64,000 bases of DNA from NCBI RefSeq assembly GCF_003952465.1, contig NZ_CP034448.1:2953001-3017000 (forward strand). Direction: 5' to 3'. Source of the DNA: Mesorhizobium sp. M1B.F.Ca.ET.045.04.1.1. Its GTDB lineage: Bacteria; Pseudomonadota; Alphaproteobacteria; Rhizobiales; Rhizobiaceae. Both the position numbers and the translations under genes were made by a program. Positions 8,539 to 16,654 of this stretch are shown here, one piece after another. The notes beneath the pieces were generated by a model that saw only the letters and a program-made list of their open reading frames with translations, was not told the DNA's origin and made no database searches. The number at the start of each line of letters is the position of its first letter. Within the stretch, counting starts at the first letter, position 1.

Positions 8539-8604
8539 GGTGACCGCGTGGCTGCGCAGGACATCTACGATGCCCATCTGCCGCTGCTGCGCTACGATCG
8601 GTTC
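8539..8604 (+). pseudogene. C-terminal scrap of a DapA-like aldolase gene
   Basis: The frame reads GDRVAAQDIYDAHLPLLRYD, which resembles the C-terminal region of dihydrodipicolinate synthase/N-acetylneuraminate lyase family proteins, where a similar A-x-x-IYDxxLPLLRYE stretch is common. No upstream part of such a gene is present and the similarity ends abruptly next to the convergent substrate-binding gene. The fragment is short, so the call is tentative. Confidence 0.4.
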
Positions 8605-8624
8605 CGACACGATCCGGTGCGCAG

Positions 8625-9308
8625 CTATCGAGCTTCAGCCATGTCCATGTACCGAACCGTGAAGTCGGTCAGATGTGCCGCCGCCTGCGGCGAGCCGTGG
8701 CGTATCGCGATGGTCTGCTTGATCTCGGAAAACGCGCCGTCGACGACGCGCACGCCGGGCGTGCCGACCGCGAACCTCGCGAGTGACTCCCGAATCCCCG
8801 CCGCTGCGTCGCATTCGCCGCCGACCATCAGTGCGAAGGCCGAGCTAGGATCGTCGGCGTAGACCAGGGTCGCCCTTTTGATCAAGCGCTCCAGTCTTGA
8901 CGTGTACGCAGCGCTTCGCGCCGTGGCGATACGGACCCCGGACGCGTCGACGTCGTTCAACGTCCGGCAGGGCAGATCAACGCGCACGGCATAGGTGGCC
9001 GAGATGATGGCATAGGGCGGCGAGAAGAAGAGCCGATCGGCCCGAGAGGGGTCCTCGGCGATCAGCGCGATGTCCCATTCATCTCGATCTATCGCGGCCA
9101 TTATTCCTCCCGCCGTGGGGTACCTCACCAGCGATACCTGCGCGCCGAGTTCCGATCCGAGCCGCCGGGCGATATCCGAGCTCGGTCCCGCGATCTCTCC
9201 TGATGAAGGGTCCACCTGCACGAGGGCGGCGTTGGCGGCATTGATGGCCGCCCGGATTGTCCCGTTGGGAGCGAGTTCGGCGACGACTTCACGAGAAGGA
9301 ATGGCCAT
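8625..9308 (-). CDS. Substrate-binding-like protein without signal peptide
   Basis: A protein of 227 residues with the bilobal fold signature of polar amino-acid binding proteins (SBP_bac_3): GTIRAAIN at the first strand, SSDIARRLGSELGAQVSLV, WDIALIAEDPSRADRLFFSPPYA, and the hinge region. Starting at ATG 9308 there is no signal peptide or membrane segment, and the upstream extension is arginine-rich noise. A cytoplasmic form may act as a ligand-binding or enzymatic accessory of the pathway. It is the last gene of the leftward operon, 11 bases after the aldolase stop. Transport by the importer at 13.7-16.6 kb already has its own exported binding protein. Confidence 0.78.
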   Translation of the reverse strand: MAIPSREVVAELAPNGTIRAAINAANAALVQVDPSSGEIAGPSSDIARRLGSELGAQVSLVRYPTAGGIMAAIDRDEWDIALIAEDPSRADRLFFSPPYAIISATYAVRVDLPCRTLNDVDASGVRIATARSAAYTSRLERLIKRATLVYADDPSSAFALMVGGECDAAAGIRESLARFAVGTPGVRVVDGAFSEIKQTIAIRHGSPQAAAHLTDFTVRYMDMAEAR

Positions 9309-9319
9309 GCTCAAGTGCG

Positions 9320-10084
9320 TTACGGTTTGAACCTTTGAGCCAGGCTTTCGGAACCGCGCGCCAGGACGGCAACGTCCACGCCGACGGCGGTGAACAGCGT
9401 GCCGAGCTCGATACACCTTGTGGCGAAGCTCTGGTCTGGAGTGAGTATCCCTGCCGGCACCCCAAGCTTGACGAGTCTTGCTATCGCGTCTTCAACAGCT
9501 ACGACCACCTCATGATGGCCCGGGTTTCCTGCGTGCCCCAGACTCGCGGCCAAGTCGGCAGGTCCGATGAAAACGCCGTCCACGCCCTCGACGTTCGCGA
9601 TGGCCTCCAGGTTGTCCAGAGCCTGGCGTGTCTCGACCTGCAGCAGCAGGCAGATTTCCGCGTCGGCGCTTTGCGCGTATTCCGGCACGCGCCCGAACCG
9701 CGTGGCGCGCGTAAGGGCAGAAACGCCACGGATTCCCGTGGGAGGATAACGGACGGCGGCGACGGCGGCACGCGCCTCGTCAGCGTTCTGAACATAAGGG
9801 ATGAGAAGCGACTGAACGCCGATGTCGAGATAGCGCTTGATCAGGACCGGGTCGTTTGACGCAGGCCGCACCACCGCTGAGACGTCGTAGGCCGCTACAG
9901 CTTGAAGCTGCGGCAGCACGGTCAGCACATCGCTGGGAGAGTGCTCGGTATCGAAAAGAAGCCAATCGAAGCCCGACGGCGCTACTATCTCCGCGGTGTA
10001 GCCGCCCGGCAGAGCGCACCATAGCCCGATCTGGCACTCTCGGTCGATCAGGCGCTTCTTGAACTTATTTATGGGCATCTTCAT
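9320..10084 (-). CDS. HpcH/HpaI family class II pyruvate aldolase
   Basis: A protein of 254 residues (another start is ATG 10078). Catalytic features of HpcH/HpaI aldolases are present: H48 in DTEHSP, R73 in VVRP, and metal ligands E151 (QVETRQALDN) and D177 (GPADLA). The enzyme splits 4-hydroxy-2-oxo acids such as 4-hydroxy-2-oxoheptane-1,7-dioate into pyruvate and an aldehyde. It overlaps no gene but lies 7 bases after the hydratase stop, in the order hydratase-aldolase seen in meta-cleavage lower pathways. Confidence 0.9.
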   Translation of the reverse strand: MKMPINKFKKRLIDRECQIGLWCALPGGYTAEIVAPSGFDWLLFDTEHSPSDVLTVLPQLQAVAAYDVSAVVRPASNDPVLIKRYLDIGVQSLLIPYVQNADEARAAVAAVRYPPTGIRGVSALTRATRFGRVPEYAQSADAEICLLLQVETRQALDNLEAIANVEGVDGVFIGPADLAASLGHAGNPGHHEVVVAVEDAIARLVKLGVPAGILTPDQSFATRCIELGTLFTAVGVDVAVLARGSESLAQRFKP

Positions 10085-10091
10085 GCGGCAC

Positions 10092-10874
10092 CTACACGAA
10101 TGAGACGCCGATCGCCCCGATCGGACCAAAGTCCGCCTGGATCACGTCGCCCTTCATGATGTCCACTGGCCGTGTGAACGACCCCGCAAGCACGATCTGG
10201 CCTTTGGTCAGGCCCGAGCCCAGCGGATGGAGCTTGTTCGCGAGCCAGGCGATGCCGGCGGCGGGATGTCCCATGATCGCGGCCGAAACGCCCGATTCTT
10301 CGATTATGCCATTCTTCGAAAGCGTGGCTCCGATCCACCGGATGTCCACGTCCATCGGGCGCACGACCCTGCCTCCGACCACGATAGCGCCGAATGCCGC
10401 GTTGTCGGCGATGGTGTCGGTGATGGCGCGCGGAACTTCGGTCCGGTAGTCGATGATCTCCATTGCGGGGACAATGAACTCCGTCGCCCGCATCACGTCA
10501 TATATGCGCGTGTTTGGGCCCTTGAGGTCCTCGCCCATGATGAAAGCGAGCTCGACTTCGAGGCGCGGTTTTATGAACAGGTCGGCCTTTATCTGCGCGC
10601 CGTCGTTGAACAGCGCGTCGTCCAGGATGCGGCCGTAATCGGGCTCGGTCATCTTGGACGCCATCTGCATGGCGCGGGACGTCAGGCCGATCTTGTGCCC
10701 TGCAATCCTTGCCCCTTGGGCGATTCGCTCCTCCGCCCATAGGTCCTGGATGCGGTAGGCGTCTTCCAGTTCCAAATCGGGATACGTCTTGCTCGGCTGG
10801 GGTATCGGTTTGCGCTCACGCTCGGCCTGCAAAAGCGCGGCTGCGGCGGCCTGCCGATCTCGTTCGGATATCAT
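10092..10874 (-). CDS. hpaH: 2-oxo-hept-4-ene-1,7-dioate hydratase-like enzyme (HpaH family)
   Basis: The ATG at 10874 gives 260 residues, close to the 267 of HpaH. The family signature with metal ligands is visible: E106 and E108 in KPRLEVELAFIMG and E139 in AMEIIDYR; GHKIGLTS is the substrate loop. This family adds water to 2-oxo-4-enoic acids from ring-cleavage products, making the substrate for the following aldolase. A fumarylacetoacetate-hydrolase-like fold is shared with decarboxylases, so the exact substrate is open. It sits 26 bases after the dioxygenase stop. Confidence 0.85.
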   Translation of the reverse strand: MISERDRQAAAAALLQAERERKPIPQPSKTYPDLELEDAYRIQDLWAEERIAQGARIAGHKIGLTSRAMQMASKMTEPDYGRILDDALFNDGAQIKADLFIKPRLEVELAFIMGEDLKGPNTRIYDVMRATEFIVPAMEIIDYRTEVPRAITDTIADNAAFGAIVVGGRVVRPMDVDIRWIGATLSKNGIIEESGVSAAIMGHPAAGIAWLANKLHPLGSGLTKGQIVLAGSFTRPVDIMKGDVIQADFGPIGAIGVSFV

Positions 10875-10900
10875 GCTGTCGTGGTTCCTGTTCGGTCCGG

Positions 10901-11794
10901 TTACTGAATTGGCGCGCGGGGCAAGACCGCCTCGCCCGGTTCCATCACGTAAGTGTAGTCGAGCGAGAACCACGGACCCGCCACGTCGGCGTGTTCCCCG
11001 TGGGGACCTTCATGGCGTACGAAGTCTCCTGTCAGGGTCGAGGTGACGCCGAACTGGACGTCGGAATCGATGTTGGGGTCGCTTGGGTCGAACACCTGGG
11101 AGATCAGGGTCTTGTAACCCTTCTTGAAAATGAGCGCGTGCAGGTGGGCGGGACGATAGGGATGGCGACCTTGGGCAGCGAGCAACCGGCCGACCACACC
11201 GCCCGTCGGAATCGGGTAGCCCACCATCTTGACCGTTCGGAACCAGAAACGACCGTGGTCGTCCGTCGTGAACTTGCCGCGCAGATTCATCTCCGCCTGA
11301 TCGGGGTCCTGGTTCTCGTAGAGACCGACTGGCGATGCGTGCCAGATATCGACTTCCGCGTCCGCGATCGGGTGTCCGACGCGGTCGACGACCTTGCCCT
11401 GGACGAATAGCGGAGTACCGGGCGTCTGCGATCTGATGATGGTGCCGCCGTTCTCGACGCGAGGTGAATTGAGCCGCCAGAATGGACCGAGCAGGGACTG
11501 TGATGTTTCCGTCTGCCCGTTGTTGCCGTTGTTGAGGAGGCATACGAGCGAGGAAACGCCAAGCGATCCGGCCATCAGCACAAACTCGTTGTGGCTGTCT
11601 GTCTGGAGTTGTCCGATCTCATTGAGAATGGCCGTCGCGTCGCGGAACTCGGGTTCAGTAAGGCGGGCCTCGCGGCAAAAAGCGTGCAGATGCTTCACCA
11701 GAGCGACCAGTATTTCCCGCAGGCGGGGGTCGCGCGTCCGCTCCATGACCGCGAGCACTGCTGGTGTGAGATCGCTCTCTAATTCGATAGGCAT
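10901..11794 (-). CDS. Intradiol ring-cleavage dioxygenase (catechol/hydroxyquinol type)
   Basis: A protein of 297 residues with an N-terminal helical dimerisation domain (about 1-100) and a C-terminal beta-sandwich. The non-heme Fe(III) ligands are present: Y159 (VGLYEN), Y193 (GYPIPTGG), H217 and H219 (RPAHLH). The layout and length fit catechol 1,2- or hydroxyquinol 1,2-dioxygenases rather than protocatechuate 3,4-dioxygenase subunits, so the substrate is probably a catechol or hydroxyquinol derivative. It is the first gene of the leftward operon, divergent from the GntR regulator with palindromic sites in between. Confidence 0.92.
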   Translation of the reverse strand: MPIELESDLTPAVLAVMERTRDPRLREILVALVKHLHAFCREARLTEPEFRDATAILNEIGQLQTDSHNEFVLMAGSLGVSSLVCLLNNGNNGQTETSQSLLGPFWRLNSPRVENGGTIIRSQTPGTPLFVQGKVVDRVGHPIADAEVDIWHASPVGLYENQDPDQAEMNLRGKFTTDDHGRFWFRTVKMVGYPIPTGGVVGRLLAAQGRHPYRPAHLHALIFKKGYKTLISQVFDPSDPNIDSDVQFGVTSTLTGDFVRHEGPHGEHADVAGPWFSLDYTYVMEPGEAVLPRAPIQ

Positions 11795-11829
11795 GCAAGC
11801 TTCCCTCCAATGCCTCCATGACTACGAGA

Positions 11830-11841
11830 ATAATCGATTAT
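11830..11841. promoter_or_regulatory. Palindromic operator, dioxygenase side
   Basis: ATAATCGATTAT is a perfect 12-base palindrome followed by TTGTCA. The same block, inverted (TGACAAAAATAATCG then TTTAT), occurs at 11988-12007 before the divergent GntR gene. Two mirrored copies flanking a divergent promoter region are typical of GntR-family sites. Confidence 0.6.
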
Positions 11842-11987
11842 TTGTCAAGCTTCGTTACGGGGTTCTTTTGCCCGACCAAAGCCATCATGAGAGACGATAT
11901 CCGAACTAATGCCATGATAACGTTACGTAAAATCTGAGACATCTTAATGCCACCTCAATAGTTCGACCTCGGCGACCATCCGCTGAT

Positions 11988-12007
11988 TGACAAAAATAAT
12001 CGTTTAT
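11988..12007. promoter_or_regulatory. Operator half-copy, GntR side
   Basis: TGACAAAAATAATCGTTTAT is a near copy, in opposite orientation, of the palindrome-containing block at 11830-11846. It lies about 50 bases before the GntR start and would let the regulator control both arms of the cluster, including itself. Confidence 0.58.
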
Positions 12008-12055
12008 GAGATTGATCATCGACACTTGGCGGCATCGTCGCCAACGGGAGGAAAC

Positions 12056-12913
12056 ATGCAAGCCGACATCCACAGTGATGAAGGATCGAGGCCGGAGACA
12101 ACATCCTCCGGCTCGGGCTTCGCCGACGACGGCAAGAACACTATTGGAAGCCAGCTCGCCTCAAGGCTACGCGAGGCCATCATTTCCGGCGACCTGGCGG
12201 CGGGAAGCAAGATTAACCTCGACAGGGCGCGGCAGTCGTTCAATGTGAGTCTGAGCCCGTTGCGCGAGGGCCTCGCGCGTCTGATCTCGGACGGCCTCGT
12301 CGAATTCGAGGACAACCGCGGCTACCGGGTGTCCCCCATATCTTTGGCCAATCTTGAGGAAATTACAGCCCTGCGCGAGGAGCTGGAAATCTTCGCGCTT
12401 CGGGAGTCCATGCGTCTCGGCGACGTCGAATGGGAAGGCAACGTCATGCGAGCGCTGCACCGCCTCAGCAGGACCGAGCGCGACGCCTCTCGACCCGAGA
12501 CTTTGGAACAGTGGGAAGCTATGCACCGCGAGTTCCACCTCACATTGATCTCGGGATGCCAGAAGCCGCTGCTGCTTCATTTCTGCAACCTGCTGCTCAA
12601 CCTTAACGACCGTTACAGGCGCGTGTTCCTCACCCGCACGTCGGGGGATCGAAACGTCGCCCAGGAGCACAGCGAGATCGCGCAGGGGGCGGTTGCGCGC
12701 GACGTCGAGTATTCGAGCGACAAGCTGCGCCAGCACATACATCGGACCGGGACAAATCTGCGCAACCATCTGGCCGAGAAGGGATCAAGTAAATGGTCGA
12801 CATGCCGCATGGCGTCGATCTGCTCGGCGTCGCACATTTCTCCGCCATCATGCTGCCCCCGCACGATTTCGCCCGGGCTGCGGCAAGGGCTGGTTTCGGC
12901 TCCATCGGCTTGA
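12056..12913 (+). CDS. GntR-family (FCD) transcriptional regulator
   Basis: GGGAGG just upstream fixes ATG 12056. Residues about 30-95 hold the GntR winged helix (SQLASRLREAIISGDLAAG, FNVSLSPLREGLARL, GLVEFEDNRGYRVSP); about 100-240 is the FCD ligand-binding domain with the EFH region. FCD regulators usually bind the pathway acid and release the operator. The open frame runs 121 bases into the next gene, with an unrelated Cys/Ser-rich tail. One extra base in the GGG at 12781-12783 would give a stop (TAA 12790-12792) directly before the next ATG, so the natural protein is probably about 245 residues. Confidence 0.88.
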   Translation: MQADIHSDEGSRPETTSSGSGFADDGKNTIGSQLASRLREAIISGDLAAGSKINLDRARQSFNVSLSPLREGLARLISDGLVEFEDNRGYRVSPISLANLEEITALREELEIFALRESMRLGDVEWEGNVMRALHRLSRTERDASRPETLEQWEAMHREFHLTLISGCQKPLLLHFCNLLLNLNDRYRRVFLTRTSGDRNVAQEHSEIAQGAVARDVEYSSDKLRQHIHRTGTNLRNHLAEKGSSKWSTCRMASICSASHISPPSCCPRTISPGLRQGLVSAPSA

Positions 12914-13614
12914 GGCTGCACCCGGCTTTCCAGGGCGCCCCCTACTATGAGCTTCCCCTTGGCTCGCGCGCTTCTGGGGAATTCAAGAGCGTCCTGGATA
13001 CCGAGGGGCTCGAGGTCTTTGACATCGAGTTCTTCGTCATCGACCCTTCCTTCGAGGCGTCTGCCGTGGAGCGCGTCATCGAATCCGCCGCCGACCTCGG
13101 AGCGAGGCGGCTGAGCGTTTGCGGCGACGACTGGGACCGGGGACGCCTCGTGGCGAATTTCGCCGCGTTGTGCGCGATCGCTGCGCGTCACGGCATGTCC
13201 GTCGACATCGAGAACATGGGCTGGCGGGTCATCAAGACCTTCCAGGACGGTGCCGCCCTCGTGAAAGAAGCCGGCGCTGAAAATGCCGGGGTCCTCGTCG
13301 ATGGCATCCACTTCTTCCGCAATGGGGCCACTGTGTCGGAGTTTCGGGAACACTCTTGGCGGGTCGCGCATGTTCAGCTCTGCGACGCGCGAGGGCCTGC
13401 CCCGCGAACCAATGAGGAAATGATCGCAGAAGCCCGTGGCGGGAGACTTGCCCCGGGTGCAGGAGAGCTCGGTCTCGCCGAACTGGTCGCGGCGACGCGG
13501 CCAGGAACGAGGTTCTCGGTCGAGGTCCCGTTGACGGGCGACAAGGCTCCAGACGATCACCTCTCGCGGCTCGCAACCGCCGCGAAAAGTCTCCTGGAAC
13601 GAAGCCGGCGTTGA
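12793..13614 (+). CDS. Sugar-phosphate-isomerase/epimerase-fold protein, possible 3-dehydroshikimate dehydratase
   Basis: A protein of 273 residues with a TIM-barrel xylose-isomerase-like fold. Likely metal ligands are E140 (VDIENMGW), D170 (VLVDGIHFF), H194/Q195 (AHVQLCDAR) and E244 (FSVEVP). Members of this superfamily include epimerases, inosose dehydratases and QuiC/AsbF-type 3-dehydroshikimate dehydratases. Next to type II dehydroquinase and a shikimate/quinate dehydrogenase-like gene, the dehydratase role, making protocatechuate, is attractive but unproven. ATG 12802 is another possible start. Confidence 0.72.
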   Translation: MVDMPHGVDLLGVAHFSAIMLPPHDFARAAARAGFGSIGLRLHPAFQGAPYYELPLGSRASGEFKSVLDTEGLEVFDIEFFVIDPSFEASAVERVIESAADLGARRLSVCGDDWDRGRLVANFAALCAIAARHGMSVDIENMGWRVIKTFQDGAALVKEAGAENAGVLVDGIHFFRNGATVSEFREHSWRVAHVQLCDARGPAPRTNEEMIAEARGGRLAPGAGELGLAELVAATRPGTRFSVEVPLTGDKAPDDHLSRLATAAKSLLERSRR

Positions 13615-13668
13615 CGGTGCCAGCACAGCCGAAGGGGCGACGCGCCCCTTGGGGAGGTAAAGAAAACA

Positions 13669-14337
13669 ATGGGCTACAAGTTCGATTTCAGCGTGGTCTG
13701 GGACCGCGCACCCGAGCTGCTGCTCGCTTCACTGGGAACTTTGGGTCTCGCGCTCGCCGGGATGGCTCTCGCGTTGGTCATCGGGATCTTCGGCGTCGCG
13801 GCGCGAACATCAAAGGTATGGGCCGTGCGCGCGCCCGCCGTTGCGTTTGTGGAGATCGTGCGAAACACCCCGTTCCTAGTGCAGATTTTCTTTATCTACT
13901 TCGCTCTTCCGCTCATGGGCATCCGGCTCAATCCGACACTGACCGCAATCATAGCACTCGGCATCAACGGCGGTGCCTATGCCATCGAAATCATCCGCGG
14001 CGGCGTCGAAAGCATAAACAAAGGCCAGATCGAAGCGGGCCTGGCGCTCGGCCTTCACAAGGGCGAGGTCTTCAGGAAGATCGTGCTCAAGCCCGCTTTG
14101 CGGGCAATCTATCCCTCGCTTACGAGCCAGTTCGTCATGCTCACGCTGACGACGTCGGTTTGCACCTCCATCGCCGCTTACGAGCTGACCTCGGCCGCTC
14201 AGATCATAGAGTCCGACACGTTCCGCAGCTTCGAAGTCTATTTCTCGGTCACCGTGATGTACCTCGTGATCTCGACCCTGATGATGGGTTTCTTCACCAT
14301 CATCTCCCGCATCTATTTCAACTATCCGACCCGATAG
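13669..14337 (+). CDS. Polar amino-acid type ABC transporter permease 1
   Basis: A permease of 222 residues of the HisM/GlnP class. Several hydrophobic segments and the cytoplasmic EAA loop (EAGLALGLHKGEVFRKIVLK) that docks to the ATPase are visible. It pairs with the permease that follows 10 bases later to make a heterodimeric channel. A GGGAGG ribosome-binding site lies before the ATG. The four transporter genes are in one run. Confidence 0.92.
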   Translation: MGYKFDFSVVWDRAPELLLASLGTLGLALAGMALALVIGIFGVAARTSKVWAVRAPAVAFVEIVRNTPFLVQIFFIYFALPLMGIRLNPTLTAIIALGINGGAYAIEIIRGGVESINKGQIEAGLALGLHKGEVFRKIVLKPALRAIYPSLTSQFVMLTLTTSVCTSIAAYELTSAAQIIESDTFRSFEVYFSVTVMYLVISTLMMGFFTIISRIYFNYPTR

Positions 14338-14347
14338 GAGGCGCCAG

Positions 14348-14998
14348 ATGGAACCTATCGGCGAAAACGAACTGTTTTTCCTCTTGCAGGGCCTCAAGTG
14401 GACCATCCTGCTCGCAGTCATCGGCTTCCTGGGAGGCGGGGCGTTCGGAGTGCTGATCGCACTGCTACGCACCGCCCAGAACCGCGTGGCGCGCACCGTC
14501 ACGACCGGCTACATCGCCGTCTTCCAGGGCACGCCGCTGCTGATGCAGCTGTTCGTCGTCTATTACGGCGTGGCGCTTCTGGGCGTTGACGTCAACGCCT
14601 GGATAGCGGTGGCGATCGCCTTTACGCTTCACGCCAGCGCCTTCCTCGGCGAGATATGGCGCGGCGCGATCGAGGCGGTGCCGAGGGGCCAGACAGAGGC
14701 GGCCAAGGCGCTCGGGCTGCACTACGTGTCCCGCATGAAGGACGTCGTTCTTCCGCAGGCCCTGAAGATATCGATGCCGGCCACGATCGGCTTCCTGGTC
14801 CAGTTGATCAAAGGAACCTCGCTCGCGGCGATCGTCGGCTTCATCGAACTGACGAGAGCCGGCCAGATCGTCTCCAACCAGACCTATCGACCCCTTCTCG
14901 TCTTCGGGATCGTCGGCCTGATCTACTTCATCATTTGTTGGCCGCTTTCCCATCTGGGCAGCGGCATCGAGAAACGGATGGCGAAAGCCGCCCGCTAA
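14348..14998 (+). CDS. Polar amino-acid type ABC transporter permease 2
   Basis: The second permease, 216 residues, has the same architecture and the EAA loop EAAKALGLHYVSRMKDVVLPQ. It shares the motif FQGTPLLMQLFVVYYG, typical of the family, with the N-terminal half of the periplasmic gate. TAGGAGG precedes its ATG. Together with permease 1 it forms the membrane part of the importer. Confidence 0.92.
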   Translation: MEPIGENELFFLLQGLKWTILLAVIGFLGGGAFGVLIALLRTAQNRVARTVTTGYIAVFQGTPLLMQLFVVYYGVALLGVDVNAWIAVAIAFTLHASAFLGEIWRGAIEAVPRGQTEAAKALGLHYVSRMKDVVLPQALKISMPATIGFLVQLIKGTSLAAIVGFIELTRAGQIVSNQTYRPLLVFGIVGLIYFIICWPLSHLGSGIEKRMAKAAR

Positions 14999-15034
14999 CG
15001 CTTCGTAGGAAGCACACCAAGAGGAGGAAATAGA

Positions 15035-15859
15035 ATGAGCATTTCACGCAGAAACGTCATGAAAACGGCCCTGGCGGTAGCGGCGATGTCCCTGATCGGA
15101 TCGAGCCTGGCCGTCGCCGCGACGGTCGAGGAAATCAAGGCCAAGGGGACCTTAATCGTCGGCATCCAGGGCGACAACGCGCCATGGGGTTTCGTCAACT
15201 CCAGCGGCATCCAGGACGGCTTCGACGCGGACATAGCCAAGCTGTTCGGCAAGGAGCTCGGCGTCGAAATCCAATTCCAGCCGCTGGCGGTCGCCAACCG
15301 CATTCCCGCTCTCACCACCGGAAAGGTCGACATCCTGTTTGCGACGATGGCGATGACCGAAGAGCGAGCGAAGTCGATCCAATATAGCAAGCCCTATGCC
15401 GCCAACACGATCTCCCTCTATGCGGCCAAGACCGACGCCGCCAAATCGGCGACGGATGTGGCGGGCTGGGAGATCGGCGTGCCAAAGTCCAGTTCCCAGG
15501 ACAAGGCCGTGACCGCAGCAGTTGGCTCGAGCGCGACCGTGCGCCGCTTCGATGACGACGCCGCGACGATTCAGGCGCTGCTGTCGGGACAGGTCAAGGC
15601 GGTGGGCGGCAACCAGTTCTACGGACAGCGCCTCGACGCTGCCAGCGCCGGTACCTACGAGCGCAAGATCGACTTTCTGACGACCTACAACGGCGTGGGC
15701 ACGCGCTTGGGCGAAAAGGATTGGAATGAGACGGTCAACGCCTTCCTGGACAAGATCAAGGCAAATGGCGAACTCGCCGCGATCACGAAGAAGTGGATGG
15801 GCATCGATCTTCCGAAATTCCCTGAATCGATCCCCAACATCCCGTTCACCGTCAAGTAA
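15035..15859 (+). CDS. ABC transporter periplasmic substrate-binding protein
   Basis: A protein of 274 residues beginning with a twin-positive and hydrophobic signal peptide (SRRNVMKTALAVAAMSLIG, cleavage around SLAVAA). The mature part is an SBP_bac_3 fold: GTLIVGIQGDNAPWGFVN, GFDADIAKLFGKELGVEIQF, VDILFATMAMTEERAKSIQYS. Amino-acid and opine binders share these elements, but aromatic or hydroaromatic acids also use this class. AGGAGG precedes the ATG. It is the exported binder for the permeases just upstream. Confidence 0.92.
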   Translation: MSISRRNVMKTALAVAAMSLIGSSLAVAATVEEIKAKGTLIVGIQGDNAPWGFVNSSGIQDGFDADIAKLFGKELGVEIQFQPLAVANRIPALTTGKVDILFATMAMTEERAKSIQYSKPYAANTISLYAAKTDAAKSATDVAGWEIGVPKSSSQDKAVTAAVGSSATVRRFDDDAATIQALLSGQVKAVGGNQFYGQRLDAASAGTYERKIDFLTTYNGVGTRLGEKDWNETVNAFLDKIKANGELAAITKKWMGIDLPKFPESIPNIPFTVK

Positions 15860-15883
15860 ACCGCAGATCGAAGAGACCGTTCC

Positions 15884-16639
15884 ATGTCCCCCAATCATCA
15901 GTCCACCATGATCGCCCTTAACGGGGTCGGGAAATGGTACGGCCCTTTCCATGCGTTGAAGTCCATCAACCTAGAGGTCCGCAGAGGCGAGAAAATCGTG
16001 ATCTGCGGACCTTCTGGCTCGGGCAAATCCACTTTGATCCGATGCATAAACGCCTTGGAGGAAACGCAGGAAGGCAAGATCACTGTCGAGGGGCAACTGC
16101 TCGATGGGTCGGCCAAGGCCGTCGACGCGATCCGTCGCGAGGTCGGCATGGTGTTTCAAAGCTTCAATTTGTTTCCACACATGACCGCACTCCAAAACTG
16201 TACGCTCGCGCCGATGAGAGTCAGGGGTTTGGGCCGCGCCGAGGCCGAGAAGCTGGCCCGAAAATACCTGGAACGCGTCCGAATAGGGGATCAGGCGGAC
16301 AAGTATCCCGCGCAAATGTCGGGTGGCCAACAGCAGCGCGTCGCCATCGCCAGGGCTCTGTCCATGGAGCCGAAGGCGATGCTCTTCGACGAGGCGACGT
16401 CCGCCCTCGATCCGGAAATGGTGAAGGAGGTGCTCGACACCATGATCAGCTTGGCCCGCGACGGCATGACGATGGTGTGTGTGACGCACGAGATGGGGTT
16501 CGCTCGGCAGGTGGCCGACCGCGTGATCTTCATGGCCAACGGGCAAATCGTCGAAGAGGCGCAACCCGAGGTCTTCTTCACTTCGCCCAAGCACGAACGC
16601 ACGAAAGCCTTCCTCGGCGAAATCCTCGCGCACCACTGA
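15884..16639 (+). CDS. ABC transporter ATP-binding protein
   Basis: A protein of 251 residues of the GlnQ/HisP class. Walker [10 protein letters not shown] at 42-50, Q-loop in [10 protein letters not shown], signature SGGQQQR, Walker [15 protein letters not shown], and switch His in [10 protein letters not shown] are all intact. It powers the importer encoded directly upstream. An internal ATG at 15908 is a possible alternative start. Confidence 0.95.
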   Translation: MSPNHQSTMIALNGVGKWYGPFHALKSINLEVRRGEKIVICGPSGSGKSTLIRCINALEETQEGKITVEGQLLDGSAKAVDAIRREVGMVFQSFNLFPHMTALQNCTLAPMRVRGLGRAEAEKLARKYLERVRIGDQADKYPAQMSGGQQQRVAIARALSMEPKAMLFDEATSALDPEMVKEVLDTMISLARDGMTMVCVTHEMGFARQVADRVIFMANGQIVEEAQPEVFFTSPKHERTKAFLGEILAHH

Positions 16640-16654
16640 GCACGGAACTCCCAG

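Noticed and set aside
12613..13626. A 337-codon minus frame opposite the GntR and isomerase genes
   Set aside because: The plus-strand genes have clear family motifs and ribosome-binding sites; the antisense frame has none.
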